In this document: positions 37,410 to 46,036 of the stretch, piece after piece
Layout of the letters: each line of letters starts with the position of its first letter
How positions within the stretch are numbered: the stretch's first letter is position 1
Origin: Mesorhizobium ciceri biovar biserrulae WSM1271
GTDB lineage: Bacteria > Pseudomonadota > Alphaproteobacteria > Rhizobiales > Rhizobiaceae
Length of the DNA: 64,000 bases
Reading direction: 5' to 3'
NCBI RefSeq assembly: GCF_000185905.1
Contig: NC_014923.1
Span: 2,379,501-2,443,500, forward strand
Translations under genes and position numbers: made by a program
Notes under the pieces: generated by a model
The model's input: the letters and a program-made list of their open reading frames with translations, nothing else
The model's database searches: none
What the model was told of the DNA's origin: nothing

Positions 37410-39347
37410 ATGCGCTTTCCACCCGCCTTCCTCGACGAGATACGCGACCGCGTGCCGATTTCATCGGTGATCGGCCAGCGCGTCGCGTGGGACCGCAAGA
37501 AGACCAATGCGCCACGCGGCGACTATTGGGCGTGCTGCCCGTTCCATGGCGAGAAGAGCCCTTCCTTCCACTGCGAGGACAAGAAGGGCCGCTACCACTG
37601 TTTCGGCTGTTCGGTCTCGGGCGATCATTTCAAGTTCCTCACCGAACTGGACGGGATGAGCTTTCCCGAGGCGGTCGAGAAGATCGCCGACATGGCCGGG
37701 GTGCCGATGCCGGTCCGCGACGCGCAGGAGGAGCGGCGCGAAAAGGAACGCGCCAGCCTGACCGACGTCATGGAGATGGCGACCGCCTTCTTCCAGGAAC
37801 GGCTGCAGGGACCGGAAGGCGCCAAGGCGCGTGCCTATCTGCGCGACCGCGGCCTGACGCCGGCGACGCAGCAATCGTTCCGGCTCGGTTTTGCGCCGGA
37901 CAGCCGCAATGCGCTGAAGGAGCATCTCGCCGCCAGGGGCGTGCCGAAAGCCGATATCGAGGCCTGCGGACTGGTGCGCCACGGCGACGACATCCCGGTT
38001 TCCTATGACTGGTTCCGCGACCGCATCATGTTTCCGATCCCGGATTCCAGGGGGAAGATCATCGCCTTTGGCGGCCGCGCGCTGCAGCCCGATGCGCTGG
38101 CCAAATACATGAACTCGCCCGACACCGAGCTCTTCCACAAGGGCAACGTGCTTTATAATTTCGCCCGCGCCCGCAAGGCCTTGGCCAAGGGCGGCACGGT
38201 CATCGCCGTCGAAGGCTATATGGATGTCATCGCGCTGGCGCAGGCCGGCTTCGAGAATGTCGTGGCGCCGCTCGGCACCGCGCTCACCGAGAACCAGCTC
38301 GAGCTGCTGTGGCGCATGGCGCCGGAGCCGATGTTGTGCTTCGACGGCGACAAGGCCGGGTTGAAGGCCGCGTGGCGGGCCGCCGACATGGCGCTGCCGT
38401 CTGTGCAGGCCGGGCGCTCGGCGCGCTTCGCGCTGCTGCCGGAAGGCAAGGATCCCGACGATCTGGTCAAGGCCGAAGGACCGGATGCGTTTCGTAGCGT
38501 GCTGGCCGAGGCGCGGCCGCTGGTCGACCTTTTATGGATGCGTGAGACGGCGGGCGGCGTCTTCGATACGCCGGAGCGGCGGGCCGAGCTCGAGAAGACG
38601 CTGCGCGAACTGACCAGCCGCATCCGCGATGAAAGTCTCCGCTACCATTATCAACAGGAGATGCGCGAGCGTGTGCTGAGCTTCTTCGGCTCGCAGCGCA
38701 GTGGGCGTCAGGATGGCGGCCGGCCAGGTCAGCGCGGCCAGGGCAAGGCAGCCGCTCCCGGCGGGCAGTTCGCCAAGAGCGGTGGCGGCCGCATTGCGAT
38801 CACCGAAAGTCTCGGCCAGTCGGCTTTGGTCAAACGCGGCGGCGAGGGGATGTCGGTGCGCGAGGCGACGATCATCGTCGCATTGGTCAACCATCCGGCA
38901 CTGATCGACGAGAATTTCGCCCATATCGAGTTTCTCGATCTCGCCAACTCCGATCTGAGGCGGCTGCATGCGGCAATCCTCGATGCAATGGCGCATGACA
39001 TGGCCAATGACCGGCAGGCGGTGATTGCGACGATCGAACGCGCCGGCTGCGCCGAGATCTGGGAGCGGGCCGTCGGGTTGATCCGGCGGATGCGGCAATG
39101 GCCGGCGCTGGAGACCGCCGCCCTTGAAGATGCCCGCGATGCTTTCAGCCAGGCGCTGCACTTGCAGCGCAGCGCGCGCACCTTACATAAGGAACTGAAA
39201 CAGGCGGAAGCGGCGCTCGCCACCGATCCCACAGACGAAAACTACAGGCACCTGATCGAAATTCAGGCGCAATTCCAGGATGTGCAAGCCACGGAAGCGC
39301 TGATCGAAGGGTTTGGCGTCTCCTCGGGCAGGGCAGGGCGAGCTTAG
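37410..39347 (+). CDS. dnaG: DNA primase DnaG
   Basis: A 645-residue primase that makes RNA primers for replication. The N-terminal CHC2 zinc finger is CCPFHGEKSPSFHCEDKKGRYHCFGC (about residues 39-64). The Toprim region has VEGYMDVIALAQAG and FDGDKAGLKAAWRA, with the acidic metal residues intact. A C-terminal DnaB-binding domain follows, after a Gly/Arg-rich linker. It lies upstream of rpoD on the same strand, as in many alphaproteobacteria, but 426 bases apart. Confidence 0.98.
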   Translation: MRFPPAFLDEIRDRVPISSVIGQRVAWDRKKTNAPRGDYWACCPFHGEKSPSFHCEDKKGRYHCFGCSVSGDHFKFLTELDGMSFPEAVEKIADMAGVPMPVRDAQEERREKERASLTDVMEMATAFFQERLQGPEGAKARAYLRDRGLTPATQQSFRLGFAPDSRNALKEHLAARGVPKADIEACGLVRHGDDIPVSYDWFRDRIMFPIPDSRGKIIAFGGRALQPDALAKYMNSPDTELFHKGNVLYNFARARKALAKGGTVIAVEGYMDVIALAQAGFENVVAPLGTALTENQLELLWRMAPEPMLCFDGDKAGLKAAWRAADMALPSVQAGRSARFALLPEGKDPDDLVKAEGPDAFRSVLAEARPLVDLLWMRETAGGVFDTPERRAELEKTLRELTSRIRDESLRYHYQQEMRERVLSFFGSQRSGRQDGGRPGQRGQGKAAAPGGQFAKSGGGRIAITESLGQSALVKRGGEGMSVREATIIVALVNHPALIDENFAHIEFLDLANSDLRRLHAAILDAMAHDMANDRQAVIATIERAGCAEIWERAVGLIRRMRQWPALETAALEDARDAFSQALHLQRSARTLHKELKQAEAALATDPTDENYRHLIEIQAQFQDVQATEALIEGFGVSSGRAGRA

Positions 39348-39773
39348 TTGGAAGCGAGTGAATTGAGAAAGCGTCGTTGCGCGTCGAAATGGCGCGTAAC
39401 GGGCTAAGTCGGGTAATTGATTCGCTTTTTTCATGCGAATCATGCGAGAGGCGCTTGACCTTCTGGCAGATTGGCGGAATCAGGACGATTCGAAACGTTA
39501 ACCCGAACCCGCGTCGACGGGAAATAAGCGATGTGAGGTACTGGTCACTGGACAGGCAGCCCGCCTGCCACAGATATCAGGGTTAATCTGGACTTAATGG
39601 ATGTCGCCCAAAAAGGGGAAACCCGGTTTTGGGGCAACGACATACACCAAACGAAACGAGTTGATGCAGTTACTGGCCCGGTGAAGCGCGTTTCATAAGC
39701 GAGCGCATCCGATTTGACTGGTCCGACAGCTTACGCGGCTTTGAAGTTCGGCCGCTAGGAGAAGATAAAGACT
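39348..39773. other. dnaG-rpoD intergenic region
   Basis: A 426-base gap. It contains a hairpin repeat at 39601-39643 and probably the rpoD promoter. CTTGACCTTCTGGCAGATTGGCGG near 39452-39475 includes a TTGACC box, but no certain -10 was found. No ORF in it has a ribosome site. A direct dnaG-rpoD cotranscript is possible. Confidence 0.5.
39601..39643 (-). repeat. Rhizobial hairpin repeat in the rpoD leader
   Basis: Read on the minus strand, ATGTCG, then TTGCCCCAAAACCG, a short loop, then CTTTTTGGG and CGACAT form a long imperfect hairpin. The order and core (CCCAAAACCG ... CTTTTTGGG ... CGACAT) match the element at 56896-56944. It is placed 130 bases before the rpoD start and may affect its mRNA. 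Confidence 0.75.
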
Positions 39774-41795
39774 ATGGCGACAAAGGAAAAGGAAGAGGTC
39801 GAAACCGAACGCGAAGGCGCCACCGATGGCCCTCTGCTCGACCTTTCCGATGATGCTGTCAAGAAGATGATCAAGGCCGCCAAGAAGCGCGGCTATGTCA
39901 CCATGGACGAGCTGAATTCGGTGCTGCCCTCAGAGGAAGTGACCTCCGAGCAGATCGAGGACACGATGGCGATGCTGTCCGACATGGGCATCAACGTGGT
40001 CGAGGACGACGAGCAGGGCGAGGAGCCCGAGGCCGCCGACACCGCGGCCGATGCCGAGGAAGACGCCAACGAGCTGGCTGAGCAGACCGGCACCGCGGTC
40101 GCCGCCACCACCACCAAGAAAGAACCGACCGATCGCACCGACGATCCGGTGCGCATGTATCTGCGCGAGATGGGCTCGGTGGAGCTTTTGTCGCGCGAGG
40201 GCGAAATTGCCATCGCCAAACGCATCGAGGCCGGCCGCGAGACGATGATCGCGGGTCTGTGCGAAAGCCCGCTGACCTTCCAGGCCATCATCATCTGGCG
40301 CGACGAACTCAACGAATCCAAGATCCTGCTGCGCGAGATCATCGATCTCGAAGCCACCTATGCCGGCCCCGAGGCCAAGCAGGCGCCGGTGGTCGAGCGC
40401 GTCGAGGAAGCCAAGGTCGAGGACAAGCCGCGCCGTTCGCGCGACGACGAAGACGACATCACCAATGTCGGCGCCGATACGCGTGGGCTGACGGATGACG
40501 ACGACGAAGACGAGGACGAAGCGAGCCTGTCGCTGGCCGCGATGGAAGCGGAACTCCGCCCGCAGGTGATGGAGACGCTCGACGTTATCGCCGACACCTA
40601 CAAAAAGCTGCGCAAGCTGCAGGACCAGCAGGTCGAGAACCGTCTGGCCGCGGCCGGCACGCTGTCGCCCAGCCAGGATCGCCGGCTGAAGGAGCTGAAG
40701 GACCAGCTGATCAAGGCGGTGAAGTCGCTGTCGCTCAACACGGCGCGCATCGAGGCGCTGGTCGAGCAGCTCTACGACATCAACAAGCGCCTGGTGCAGA
40801 ACGAAGGCAAGCTGCTCAGGCTCGCCGAAAGCTACGGCGTGCGTCGCGAAGAGTTCCTGAAGGAATATCAGGGTTCCGAGCTCGACCCGAACTGGACGCG
40901 CTCGATCGGCAACCTGACCTCGCGCGGCTGGAAGGAATTCACCAAGAACGAGAAGGATGCGATCAAGGACCTGCGCGCCGAGATCCAGAACCTCGCCACC
41001 GAAACGGCGATCTCGATCCTGGAATTCCGCAAGATCGTCAACCAGGTGCAGAAGGGCGAGCGCGAAGCGGCGATCGCCAAGAAGGAAATGGTCGAGGCCA
41101 ATCTGCGCCTCGTCATCTCAATCGCCAAGAAATACACCAATCGCGGCCTGCAGTTCCTCGACCTGATCCAGGAAGGCAATATCGGCCTGATGAAGGCGGT
41201 CGACAAATTCGAATACCGCCGTGGTTACAAGTTCTCGACCTACGCGACATGGTGGATCCGGCAGGCGATCACGCGTTCGATCGCCGATCAGGCGCGCACC
41301 ATCCGCATTCCGGTGCACATGATCGAAACGATCAACAAGATCGTGCGCACCTCGCGCCAGATGCTGCACGAGATCGGCCGCGAGCCGACGCCGGAAGAAC
41401 TGGCCGAAAAGCTTGCCATGCCGCTCGAAAAGGTACGCAAGGTCTTGAAGATCGCCAAGGAGCCGATCTCGCTCGAAACGCCGGTCGGCGACGAGGAGGA
41501 TTCGCATCTGGGCGATTTCATCGAGGACAAGATGGCGATCCTGCCGATCGACGCGGCGATCCAGGCCAATTTGCGCGAGACCACCACGCGCGTGCTGGCC
41601 TCGCTGACGCCGCGCGAGGAGCGCGTGCTCAGAATGCGCTTCGGTATCGGCATGAACACCGACCACACGCTGGAAGAAGTCGGCCAGCAGTTCTCGGTTA
41701 CCCGCGAGCGTATCCGCCAGATCGAAGCCAAGGCGCTGCGCAAGCTCAAGCACCCGAGCAGGTCGCGCAAGCTGCGCAGTTTCCTGGATAGCTGA
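39774..41795 (+). CDS. rpoD: RNA polymerase primary sigma factor (sigma-70)
   Basis: A 673-residue housekeeping sigma factor. Region 1.1 is at about 20-95 and region 1.2 near [32 protein letters not shown]. The acidic non-conserved region is [11 protein letters not shown]. Region 2 is [58 protein letters not shown], and region 4 is [68 protein letters not shown] precedes the start. Terminated at 41820-41842. Confidence 0.98.
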   Translation: MATKEKEEVETEREGATDGPLLDLSDDAVKKMIKAAKKRGYVTMDELNSVLPSEEVTSEQIEDTMAMLSDMGINVVEDDEQGEEPEAADTAADAEEDANELAEQTGTAVAATTTKKEPTDRTDDPVRMYLREMGSVELLSREGEIAIAKRIEAGRETMIAGLCESPLTFQAIIIWRDELNESKILLREIIDLEATYAGPEAKQAPVVERVEEAKVEDKPRRSRDDEDDITNVGADTRGLTDDDDEDEDEASLSLAAMEAELRPQVMETLDVIADTYKKLRKLQDQQVENRLAAAGTLSPSQDRRLKELKDQLIKAVKSLSLNTARIEALVEQLYDINKRLVQNEGKLLRLAESYGVRREEFLKEYQGSELDPNWTRSIGNLTSRGWKEFTKNEKDAIKDLRAEIQNLATETAISILEFRKIVNQVQKGEREAAIAKKEMVEANLRLVISIAKKYTNRGLQFLDLIQEGNIGLMKAVDKFEYRRGYKFSTYATWWIRQAITRSIADQARTIRIPVHMIETINKIVRTSRQMLHEIGREPTPEELAEKLAMPLEKVRKVLKIAKEPISLETPVGDEEDSHLGDFIEDKMAILPIDAAIQANLRETTTRVLASLTPREERVLRMRFGIGMNTDHTLEEVGQQFSVTRERIRQIEAKALRKLKHPSRSRKLRSFLDS

Positions 41796-41819
41796 GACTT
41801 ACCGATGCAAAGAGTTCAA

Positions 41820-41842
41820 GGGCGCCGATGGCGCCCTTTTTT
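41820..41842 (+). terminator. Intrinsic terminator of rpoD
   Basis: GGGCGCC (41820-41826), loop GAT, GGCGCCC (41830-41836), then TTTTTT. A short perfect stem 25 bases after the rpoD stop. Confidence 0.95.
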
Positions 41843-41976
41843 GTTTGTGGGGCGCACTCTTGCGGGCCGGGCCCTTCGGGAGGATAATTTCGCTGTCGGA
41901 TGCATTTCTGGGCGATAAGCCGGATGCCCGCCCCGGCGAAGCCGCCGTGCTCCGTGGCCCCGGAGGGAGGTGTGCC

Positions 41977-42270
41977 ATGACAAGCTACATCGTGCTGATG
42001 AACTGGACGGAGCAGGGTGCCAGAAACGTGCGCGAGTCACCGAAGCGGCTCGACGCCGCCAGAAAGCAGCTGGGAGACATGGGCGGATCGTTCAAGGCGT
42101 TCTACCTGACCATGGGCGAATACGACATGGTGGCGGTGGTCGAAGCGCCCGACGACGCGGTGCTGGCGCGCTTCTCGCTGATGCTGGCGGCGGCCGGCAA
42201 TGTCAGGACGCGGACGCTGAAGGCCTTTCCCGAATTAGCCTACCGCGAGATCGTCACCTCGCTCGGATAA
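41977..42270 (+). CDS. GYD domain-containing protein
   Basis: A 97-residue protein of the GYD/DUF3303-like ferredoxin-fold family. It opens MTSYIVLMNWTEQGARNVRESPKR, and its centre GGSFKAFYLTMGEYDMVAVVEAPDDAVLARFSL contains a GEYDMV motif in place of the family GrYDlV. The start is preceded by GGAGGGAGGTGTGCC, a strong ribosome site. Relatives are small dimeric proteins of unknown function. Confidence 0.9.
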   Translation: MTSYIVLMNWTEQGARNVRESPKRLDAARKQLGDMGGSFKAFYLTMGEYDMVAVVEAPDDAVLARFSLMLAAAGNVRTRTLKAFPELAYREIVTSLG

Positions 42271-42401
42271 AGCCCGTAGCGGAAGGGCCGGACCGGCTGG
42301 CCCGATACATTCTCCTTCGCGCGAGCGACCGAGCGACGTCTTGACGGCGCCCGATCGTTCGTGGTCCTTCAAGTTTGCGCTACCAACCAAATGCCGGAAC
42401 T

Positions 42402-42770
42402 ATGTTGACCGTCTGGTACAATACGCGCTGCCCGGTCTGCGATGCCGGGATCAGCAGGCAGAAGCGGCGGCTGATCGAAGCGGTCAAGGCTGGGCGGATC
42501 GAGTTCCGAGACATCAATTTTGAACCGGCAGCGCTAGCCGGATTTGGCGCGTCGCTTGAGGATATCCGCCGCCGGCTGCACGCCACCGATGCCGAGGGCC
42601 GACTGCTGGTCGGCGCCGATGTCGCCATCGCGGTATGGAAGGTCACGCCGGGCGAGGGCTGGTTGGCGACGCTGTTCGGCAATCCGGTTGCCTTGCCGCT
42701 GACACGCTTTGCCTACGATCGCTTTGCCGATCTTCTCTATGCCTGGAACCGGCGCAAGGGGCGCTGGTAG
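42402..42770 (+). CDS. DUF393 thiol-disulfide oxidoreductase (DCC family) protein
   Basis: A 122-residue thioredoxin-like protein. It has the CPVC active-site motif in TVWYNTRCPVCDAGISRQKRRL (residues 9-12 by this start), where the family usually has DCC (aspartate and two cysteines). Other members carry FrDIN, here as FRDINFEP, and a C-terminal YRFADLLYAWN-like end. Substrate unknown. The start at 42402 lacks a clear ribosome site; the frame extends nine residues further. Confidence 0.85.
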   Translation: MLTVWYNTRCPVCDAGISRQKRRLIEAVKAGRIEFRDINFEPAALAGFGASLEDIRRRLHATDAEGRLLVGADVAIAVWKVTPGEGWLATLFGNPVALPLTRFAYDRFADLLYAWNRRKGRW

Positions 42771-42844
42771 CCGAATTTATCGGTGGCCGCCGTTCGCAAC
42801 GAAGCGGCCGAGACTGGAAAATCGAGCCCGCTAGTGCTGCATTC

Positions 42845-42911
42845 AGATACATCGTAAGATATATCTTGACTCCATCGATTGACTTGCCTAATTAAGATAT
42901 ATCGTAAGATA
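42845..42911 (+). promoter_or_regulatory. PadR-type operator pair and promoter
   Basis: AGATACATCGTAAGATA (42845-42861) and AGATATATCGTAAGATA (42895-42911) are direct copies differing at one base, 50 bases apart. AAGATATATCTT at 42856-42867 is a perfect palindrome. TTGACT (42866-42871) and TAATTA (42889-42894) lie between them with a 17-base spacer. The PadR protein itself is the likely binder. Confidence 0.72.
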
Positions 42912-42929
42912 CAACTCAAGGAGCAATCA

Positions 42930-43625
42930 ATGCACAAACACAATCATTTCGGGCGCGGTCATTTCGGCGAGCGCATGTTCATGCACATGGCCGGCAAATT
43001 CGGTGGCAGAGGGGGCGGCGGCTTTGGCCCGTTCGGCCACGGCGGCCGTGGTGGCGGGCGCGGCGGTCCGGGCGACATGTTCCGCGCCGGACGCATGCTG
43101 GCCGACGGCGACCTCAAGCTGATCACGCTGTCGCTGCTGGCCGAAGCGCCGCGTCACGGCTACGACATCATCAAGGCCCTGGAAGAGCGCACCAGCGGCA
43201 TCTACAGCCCGAGCCCGGGCGTGGTCTACCCGACGCTGACCTTCCTGGAAGAGGCCGGCTATGCCGCCTCCGCCGCCGACGGCAACAAGAAGGTGTTTTC
43301 GATCACCGAGGCGGGCCAGGCGCATCTCGCCGACAACCGCGAGATGATCGACGGCGTGCTCGACCATCTTGAGCGCTTCGGCCGCAAAATGGCCAAGGCG
43401 CGCGACTGGTTCGGCTGGAACGACGAGAGCGAAGAGGGCGGGCGTCGTGGCGGCCGCGGTGGCCGCGGGGATCGTTCGGAAGCGCGCGACGAATTCCGCG
43501 CAGTCCGTCACCGGCTGCGCGCGGCTCTGGGCGACTTCGTCGACGCCCCGGCCGACAAGCAGGCCGAGGCCATCGCCATCCTCGAAGCCGCCGCCGAGGC
43601 GCTGGAAGCGCTGTCGCACAAGTAA
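42930..43625 (+). CDS. PadR-family transcriptional regulator
   Basis: A 231-residue PadR regulator. The winged helix is in the middle (residues about 63-130): LKLITLSLLAEAPRHGYDIIKALEERTSGIYSPSPGVVYPTLTFLEEAGYA, then DGNKKVFSITEAGQAHL. The N-terminal 50 residues are rich in Gly, His and Arg and might bind metal. The C-terminal coiled-coil part contains another Gly/Arg tract. AAGGAG precedes the ATG at 42930. It is probably autoregulated through the twin repeats just upstream; no divergent target is seen. Confidence 0.9.
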   Translation: MHKHNHFGRGHFGERMFMHMAGKFGGRGGGGFGPFGHGGRGGGRGGPGDMFRAGRMLADGDLKLITLSLLAEAPRHGYDIIKALEERTSGIYSPSPGVVYPTLTFLEEAGYAASAADGNKKVFSITEAGQAHLADNREMIDGVLDHLERFGRKMAKARDWFGWNDESEEGGRRGGRGGRGDRSEARDEFRAVRHRLRAALGDFVDAPADKQAEAIAILEAAAEALEALSHK

Positions 43626-43682
43626 GCTCGTCCAGCCGACCGGACGCAGCCCTTGCCCGCTGGCCCAAGGACCGATAGTGAA

Positions 43683-43719
43683 ATTCATCCCGCGTCACTC
43701 TACATGGTGCGGGATGAAT
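43683..43719 (+). other. Hairpin in the leader of the HlyU-family gene
   Basis: ATTCATCCCGC (43683-43693) and GCGGGATGAAT (43709-43719) form a perfect eleven-pair stem with a 15-base loop. It ends 18 bases before the ATG of the next gene, near its ribosome site GGAGGAAG. There is no T-run, so it is not a normal terminator for the PadR gene. It may be a leader structure or an inverted repeat operator. Confidence 0.6.
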
Positions 43720-43737
43720 GCTGTTGGAGGAAGTCCG

Positions 43738-44037
43738 ATGTCTTTTCTGAAGCGTCTTTTCGGCGGTGGCGGCGGCGGAACCCAGACGGCTGAGCCGACG
43801 AGTGCAGCGCCAGCCAAGCAGGTCGAGCACAAGGGCTTTCTGATCAGCGCCACGCCCTACAAGGCCGATGGCCAGTACCAGACCTGCGGCGTCGTCTCCA
43901 AGGAGATCGACGGCGTGGTGAAGGAACACAAATTCATCCGCGCCGACCGCTTTGCCGGGCTCGACGACGCCGTCGACATCTCGATCAAGAAGGGCATCCA
44001 ACTGGTCGACGAGCAGGGCGATCGGATTTTTGGGTAA
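43738..44037 (+). CDS. HlyU-family protein
   Basis: A 99-residue protein. After a Gly-rich N-terminal tail it carries the HlyU block KGFLISATPYKADGQYQTCGVVSKEIDGVVKEHKFIRADRFAGLDDAVDISIKKGIQLVDEQGDRIF. This is the PF10115-like family, not the ArsR-type Vibrio HlyU. Function is unknown. GGAGGAAGTCCG precedes the ATG. Confidence 0.88.
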   Translation: MSFLKRLFGGGGGGTQTAEPTSAAPAKQVEHKGFLISATPYKADGQYQTCGVVSKEIDGVVKEHKFIRADRFAGLDDAVDISIKKGIQLVDEQGDRIFG

Positions 44038-44126
44038 GGGCCGGACCATCGCCGAACCGAGCGCCGCCCGGGCCTTGCGCCACGATAGACCTATCGCTCA
44101 GGGGTTGACGTGCGACCACCAGCGGG

Positions 44127-44336
44127 TCAATTCGTCCTGGCGGGATCGATCGTCATCAGGCGTGCCCTTGCCTCGATCAGGTGCCTTTGCGCGGCTCTTA
44201 TCCGGCTGCACAATGCCAGATTGAGGGCGACGCCACCTTCCTCATCCAGCAAGTCGTTCGCGCACTTCAAAGAGTGCTCAGCTCTCCTTATACGCAGTCT
44301 GGCTTTGGCCGCTTCCATGCTGTGAATTTCAATCAT
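44127..44336 (-). CDS. Possible small helical hypothetical protein
   Basis: A 69-residue frame that looks like a natural alpha-helical, amphipathic protein: SMEAAKARLRIRRAEHSLKCANDLLDEEGGVALNLALCSRIRAAQRHLIEARARL. No strong ribosome site or family match was seen, and a shorter start (MEAAK) is possible. The gene could be real, but the evidence is only composition and length. Confidence 0.4.
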   Translation of the reverse strand: MIEIHSMEAAKARLRIRRAEHSLKCANDLLDEEGGVALNLALCSRIRAAQRHLIEARARLMTIDPARTN

Positions 44337-44428
44337 TGCGCCGCGTCCTTTGCGGTTCCGGTCCCTTCATGGACTAAACCGCTGGTGATCGCATTGGTTC
44401 CGGCCAGGGAATATGCCCGCGGCTTCGG

Positions 44429-45064
44429 CTATTTCGTGGTCGTGTTGAATTCACGGTTTGCCGTGTAATCGATCACGAAGGTGCCCTCGGGAGCGCGAAC
44501 GCCCTGCTTCACATTTGATATATTAACCGTTGTGGTAAGTCCCTTCTCGTCGGTGAGGCTCCATCTGCGCAGATCGAGAGATTTACTGTCGAACACCATG
44601 GAGATGCTCGAATTGCCGAAGGTCGATCTGTCGGACAGCTTGACGGTAACTTGGGCGCCATCGTCCCTGACGCTTTTCACGCGATTGCCGGAGAAGTCGA
44701 CCTTATTGTCGAGCAGCAGCTTAAGCGGCGTCTTCGAGAGAGCATACAGCCGCGATGTCTTCAGCTTTCTGTTATAAACCACCAGGGATTTGCCATCTGC
44801 AATCACGCTGATCCCTGATTGGCCTGCATAGTTGAATCGGATCTTGCCGGGGCGTTGTAGAAAAAACCTGCCACGGGTCCTCTCCGCATTTGGACCCGAC
44901 TGGACGAAGTCCCCGGACATGGACTTTACCGATGAGAGGTGATCGGCAATCGTCTTGGCATCAACAGGCGCGGCGGAGATCGCGGCGGTGGATGCCGCAT
45001 ACATCGCGGCAGCGCTGACAACGGCGAACCAGCAACCCAGCAGTTCTTTGATCCGATAGCCCAT
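44429..45064 (-). CDS. LolA-family outer-membrane lipoprotein carrier protein
   Basis: A 211-residue secreted protein. The signal peptide (about 1-32) is followed by a LolA-like fold: TIADHLSSVKSMSGDFVQSGPNAERTRGRFFLQRPGKIRFNYAGQSGISVIADGKSLVVYNRKL. Then SRLYALSKTPLKLLLDNK and the C-terminal strand. LolA shuttles lipoproteins across the periplasm. Many alphaproteobacterial LolA-like proteins have not been tested, so the exact client is uncertain. It lies downstream of the glycine-zipper lipoprotein gene on the same strand. Confidence 0.85.
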   Translation of the reverse strand: MGYRIKELLGCWFAVVSAAAMYAASTAAISAAPVDAKTIADHLSSVKSMSGDFVQSGPNAERTRGRFFLQRPGKIRFNYAGQSGISVIADGKSLVVYNRKLKTSRLYALSKTPLKLLLDNKVDFSGNRVKSVRDDGAQVTVKLSDRSTFGNSSISMVFDSKSLDLRRWSLTDEKGLTTTVNISNVKQGVRAPEGTFVIDYTANREFNTTTK

Positions 45065-45085
45065 CGCTTATCCCACCTCCGGAGC

Positions 45086-45115
45086 AGGCGCGTGATCGAA
45101 AGAGATCACGCGCCT
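45086..45115. other. Perfect 12-base-pair hairpin
   Basis: AGGCGCGTGATC (45086-45097), loop GAAAGA, GATCACGCGCCT (45104-45115). It lies in the 56-base gap between the glycine-zipper and LolA-like genes, both on the minus strand. No T-run follows on either strand. It may be a processing or translation-controlling structure in a shared mRNA, or a weak terminator. Confidence 0.6.
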
Positions 45116-45120
45116 CCAGG

Positions 45121-45384
45121 TCAGTAACCTTCCGGGCATCGTGCAACGTAAACCCGGCCATACTGATCGCGATATCTGCACTGGCCGGCTTCGCTGGCGT
45201 GCCCGATGACGGCCCCGGCTATCGCGCCAACCGCACCGCCAACAACCGCCCCTTGCACAGGATCGCCGGCAACCGCGGCGCCTACTGCTGCGCCACCCAA
45301 GCCGCCGACGGCAGCGCCTTGTTCTGTACGGGAGCACGCCGAGAGCGGAATGAGCAGGCTCAAAATGAGCAGCGTCTTTTTCAT
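45121..45384 (-). CDS. Glycine-zipper lipoprotein
   Basis: An 87-residue lipoprotein. The signal peptide ends in the lipobox LSAC at about residue 17. A glycine-zipper hairpin follows (GAAVGGLGGAAVGAAVAGDPVQGAVVGGAVGAIAGAVIGHA). The C-terminal tail carries two cysteines and an aromatic motif (CRYRDQYGRVYVARCPEGY). Glycine-zipper lipoproteins such as SmpA- or OmpA-associated families sit in the outer membrane, but the role of this one is unknown. Confidence 0.85.
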   Translation of the reverse strand: MKKTLLILSLLIPLSACSRTEQGAAVGGLGGAAVGAAVAGDPVQGAVVGGAVGAIAGAVIGHASEAGQCRYRDQYGRVYVARCPEGY

Positions 45385-45502
45385 TGGTTCTCTCCTGGGC
45401 TACTATTAGCCAAAGCTTAAATGCTCAAGAAAGCTTTTCGATCCATCGTGGGTTGCCTGTCCTGCAAGCGCCGGGCCGTGGCGGACCCGTGTGCCCTCCG
45501 GC

Positions 45503-45853
45503 TCAAACGCCTGCAATCGCCAAAAGCCAGGCCAGGATATCGAGCAGCAGAAACAGCAGCGCAATCTGCAGCGCCACCCGCAGCCGCTGGATAATTCGCC
45601 AGTTGCCGGCCATGTCCGCCTTGATGCGAAGCGCAAGCGCGCGGCGCATGGCCGACATCGTCGTCGGCCTGTCGCCGTCGACATATTGATCAAGCAACTC
45701 TTCGGGATCGAAGCGGAATGTGTATTGGTGGTAGGGCCAAAGCATGAAGACGATCAGCCCGCCAATGCCGAACAGCAGGGCCACCGCAATCCAGTCCCAA
45801 GGCCCAAGCCCGTTGGAAAGGGCCGCACCGCCAAGCAACGAGTTTGCGACCAT
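45503..45853 (-). CDS. Hypothetical membrane protein
   Basis: A 116-residue protein from the ATG at 45853. One hydrophobic helix (DWIAVALLFGIGGLIVFML) precedes a cytoplasmic stretch with basic residues (RALALRIKADMAGNWRIIQRLR). A second helix follows at the C-terminus (VALQIALLFLLLDILAWLLAI). AGAGAGGACACC lies just upstream. The frame extends further upstream without such support. No family was recognised. Confidence 0.65.
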   Translation of the reverse strand: MVANSLLGGAALSNGLGPWDWIAVALLFGIGGLIVFMLWPYHQYTFRFDPEELLDQYVDGDRPTTMSAMRRALALRIKADMAGNWRIIQRLRVALQIALLFLLLDILAWLLAIAGV

Positions 45854-46036
45854 CAGGGTGTCCTCTCTGGCGTGGACTGGATGCGCGAGCTCAGTCGAGA
45901 TCGCTTGGTGCAAACGTTGGCCGTAAACTGCCTCGCGCAAGGGGGAACGGATGAAACAGGGGACAGGATCCGCAGTGGACCGAACGGGCCAGGCTGATTG
46001 CGCGCCCGGCCAGCAAGGTGTGGAAATCGACGCGGC

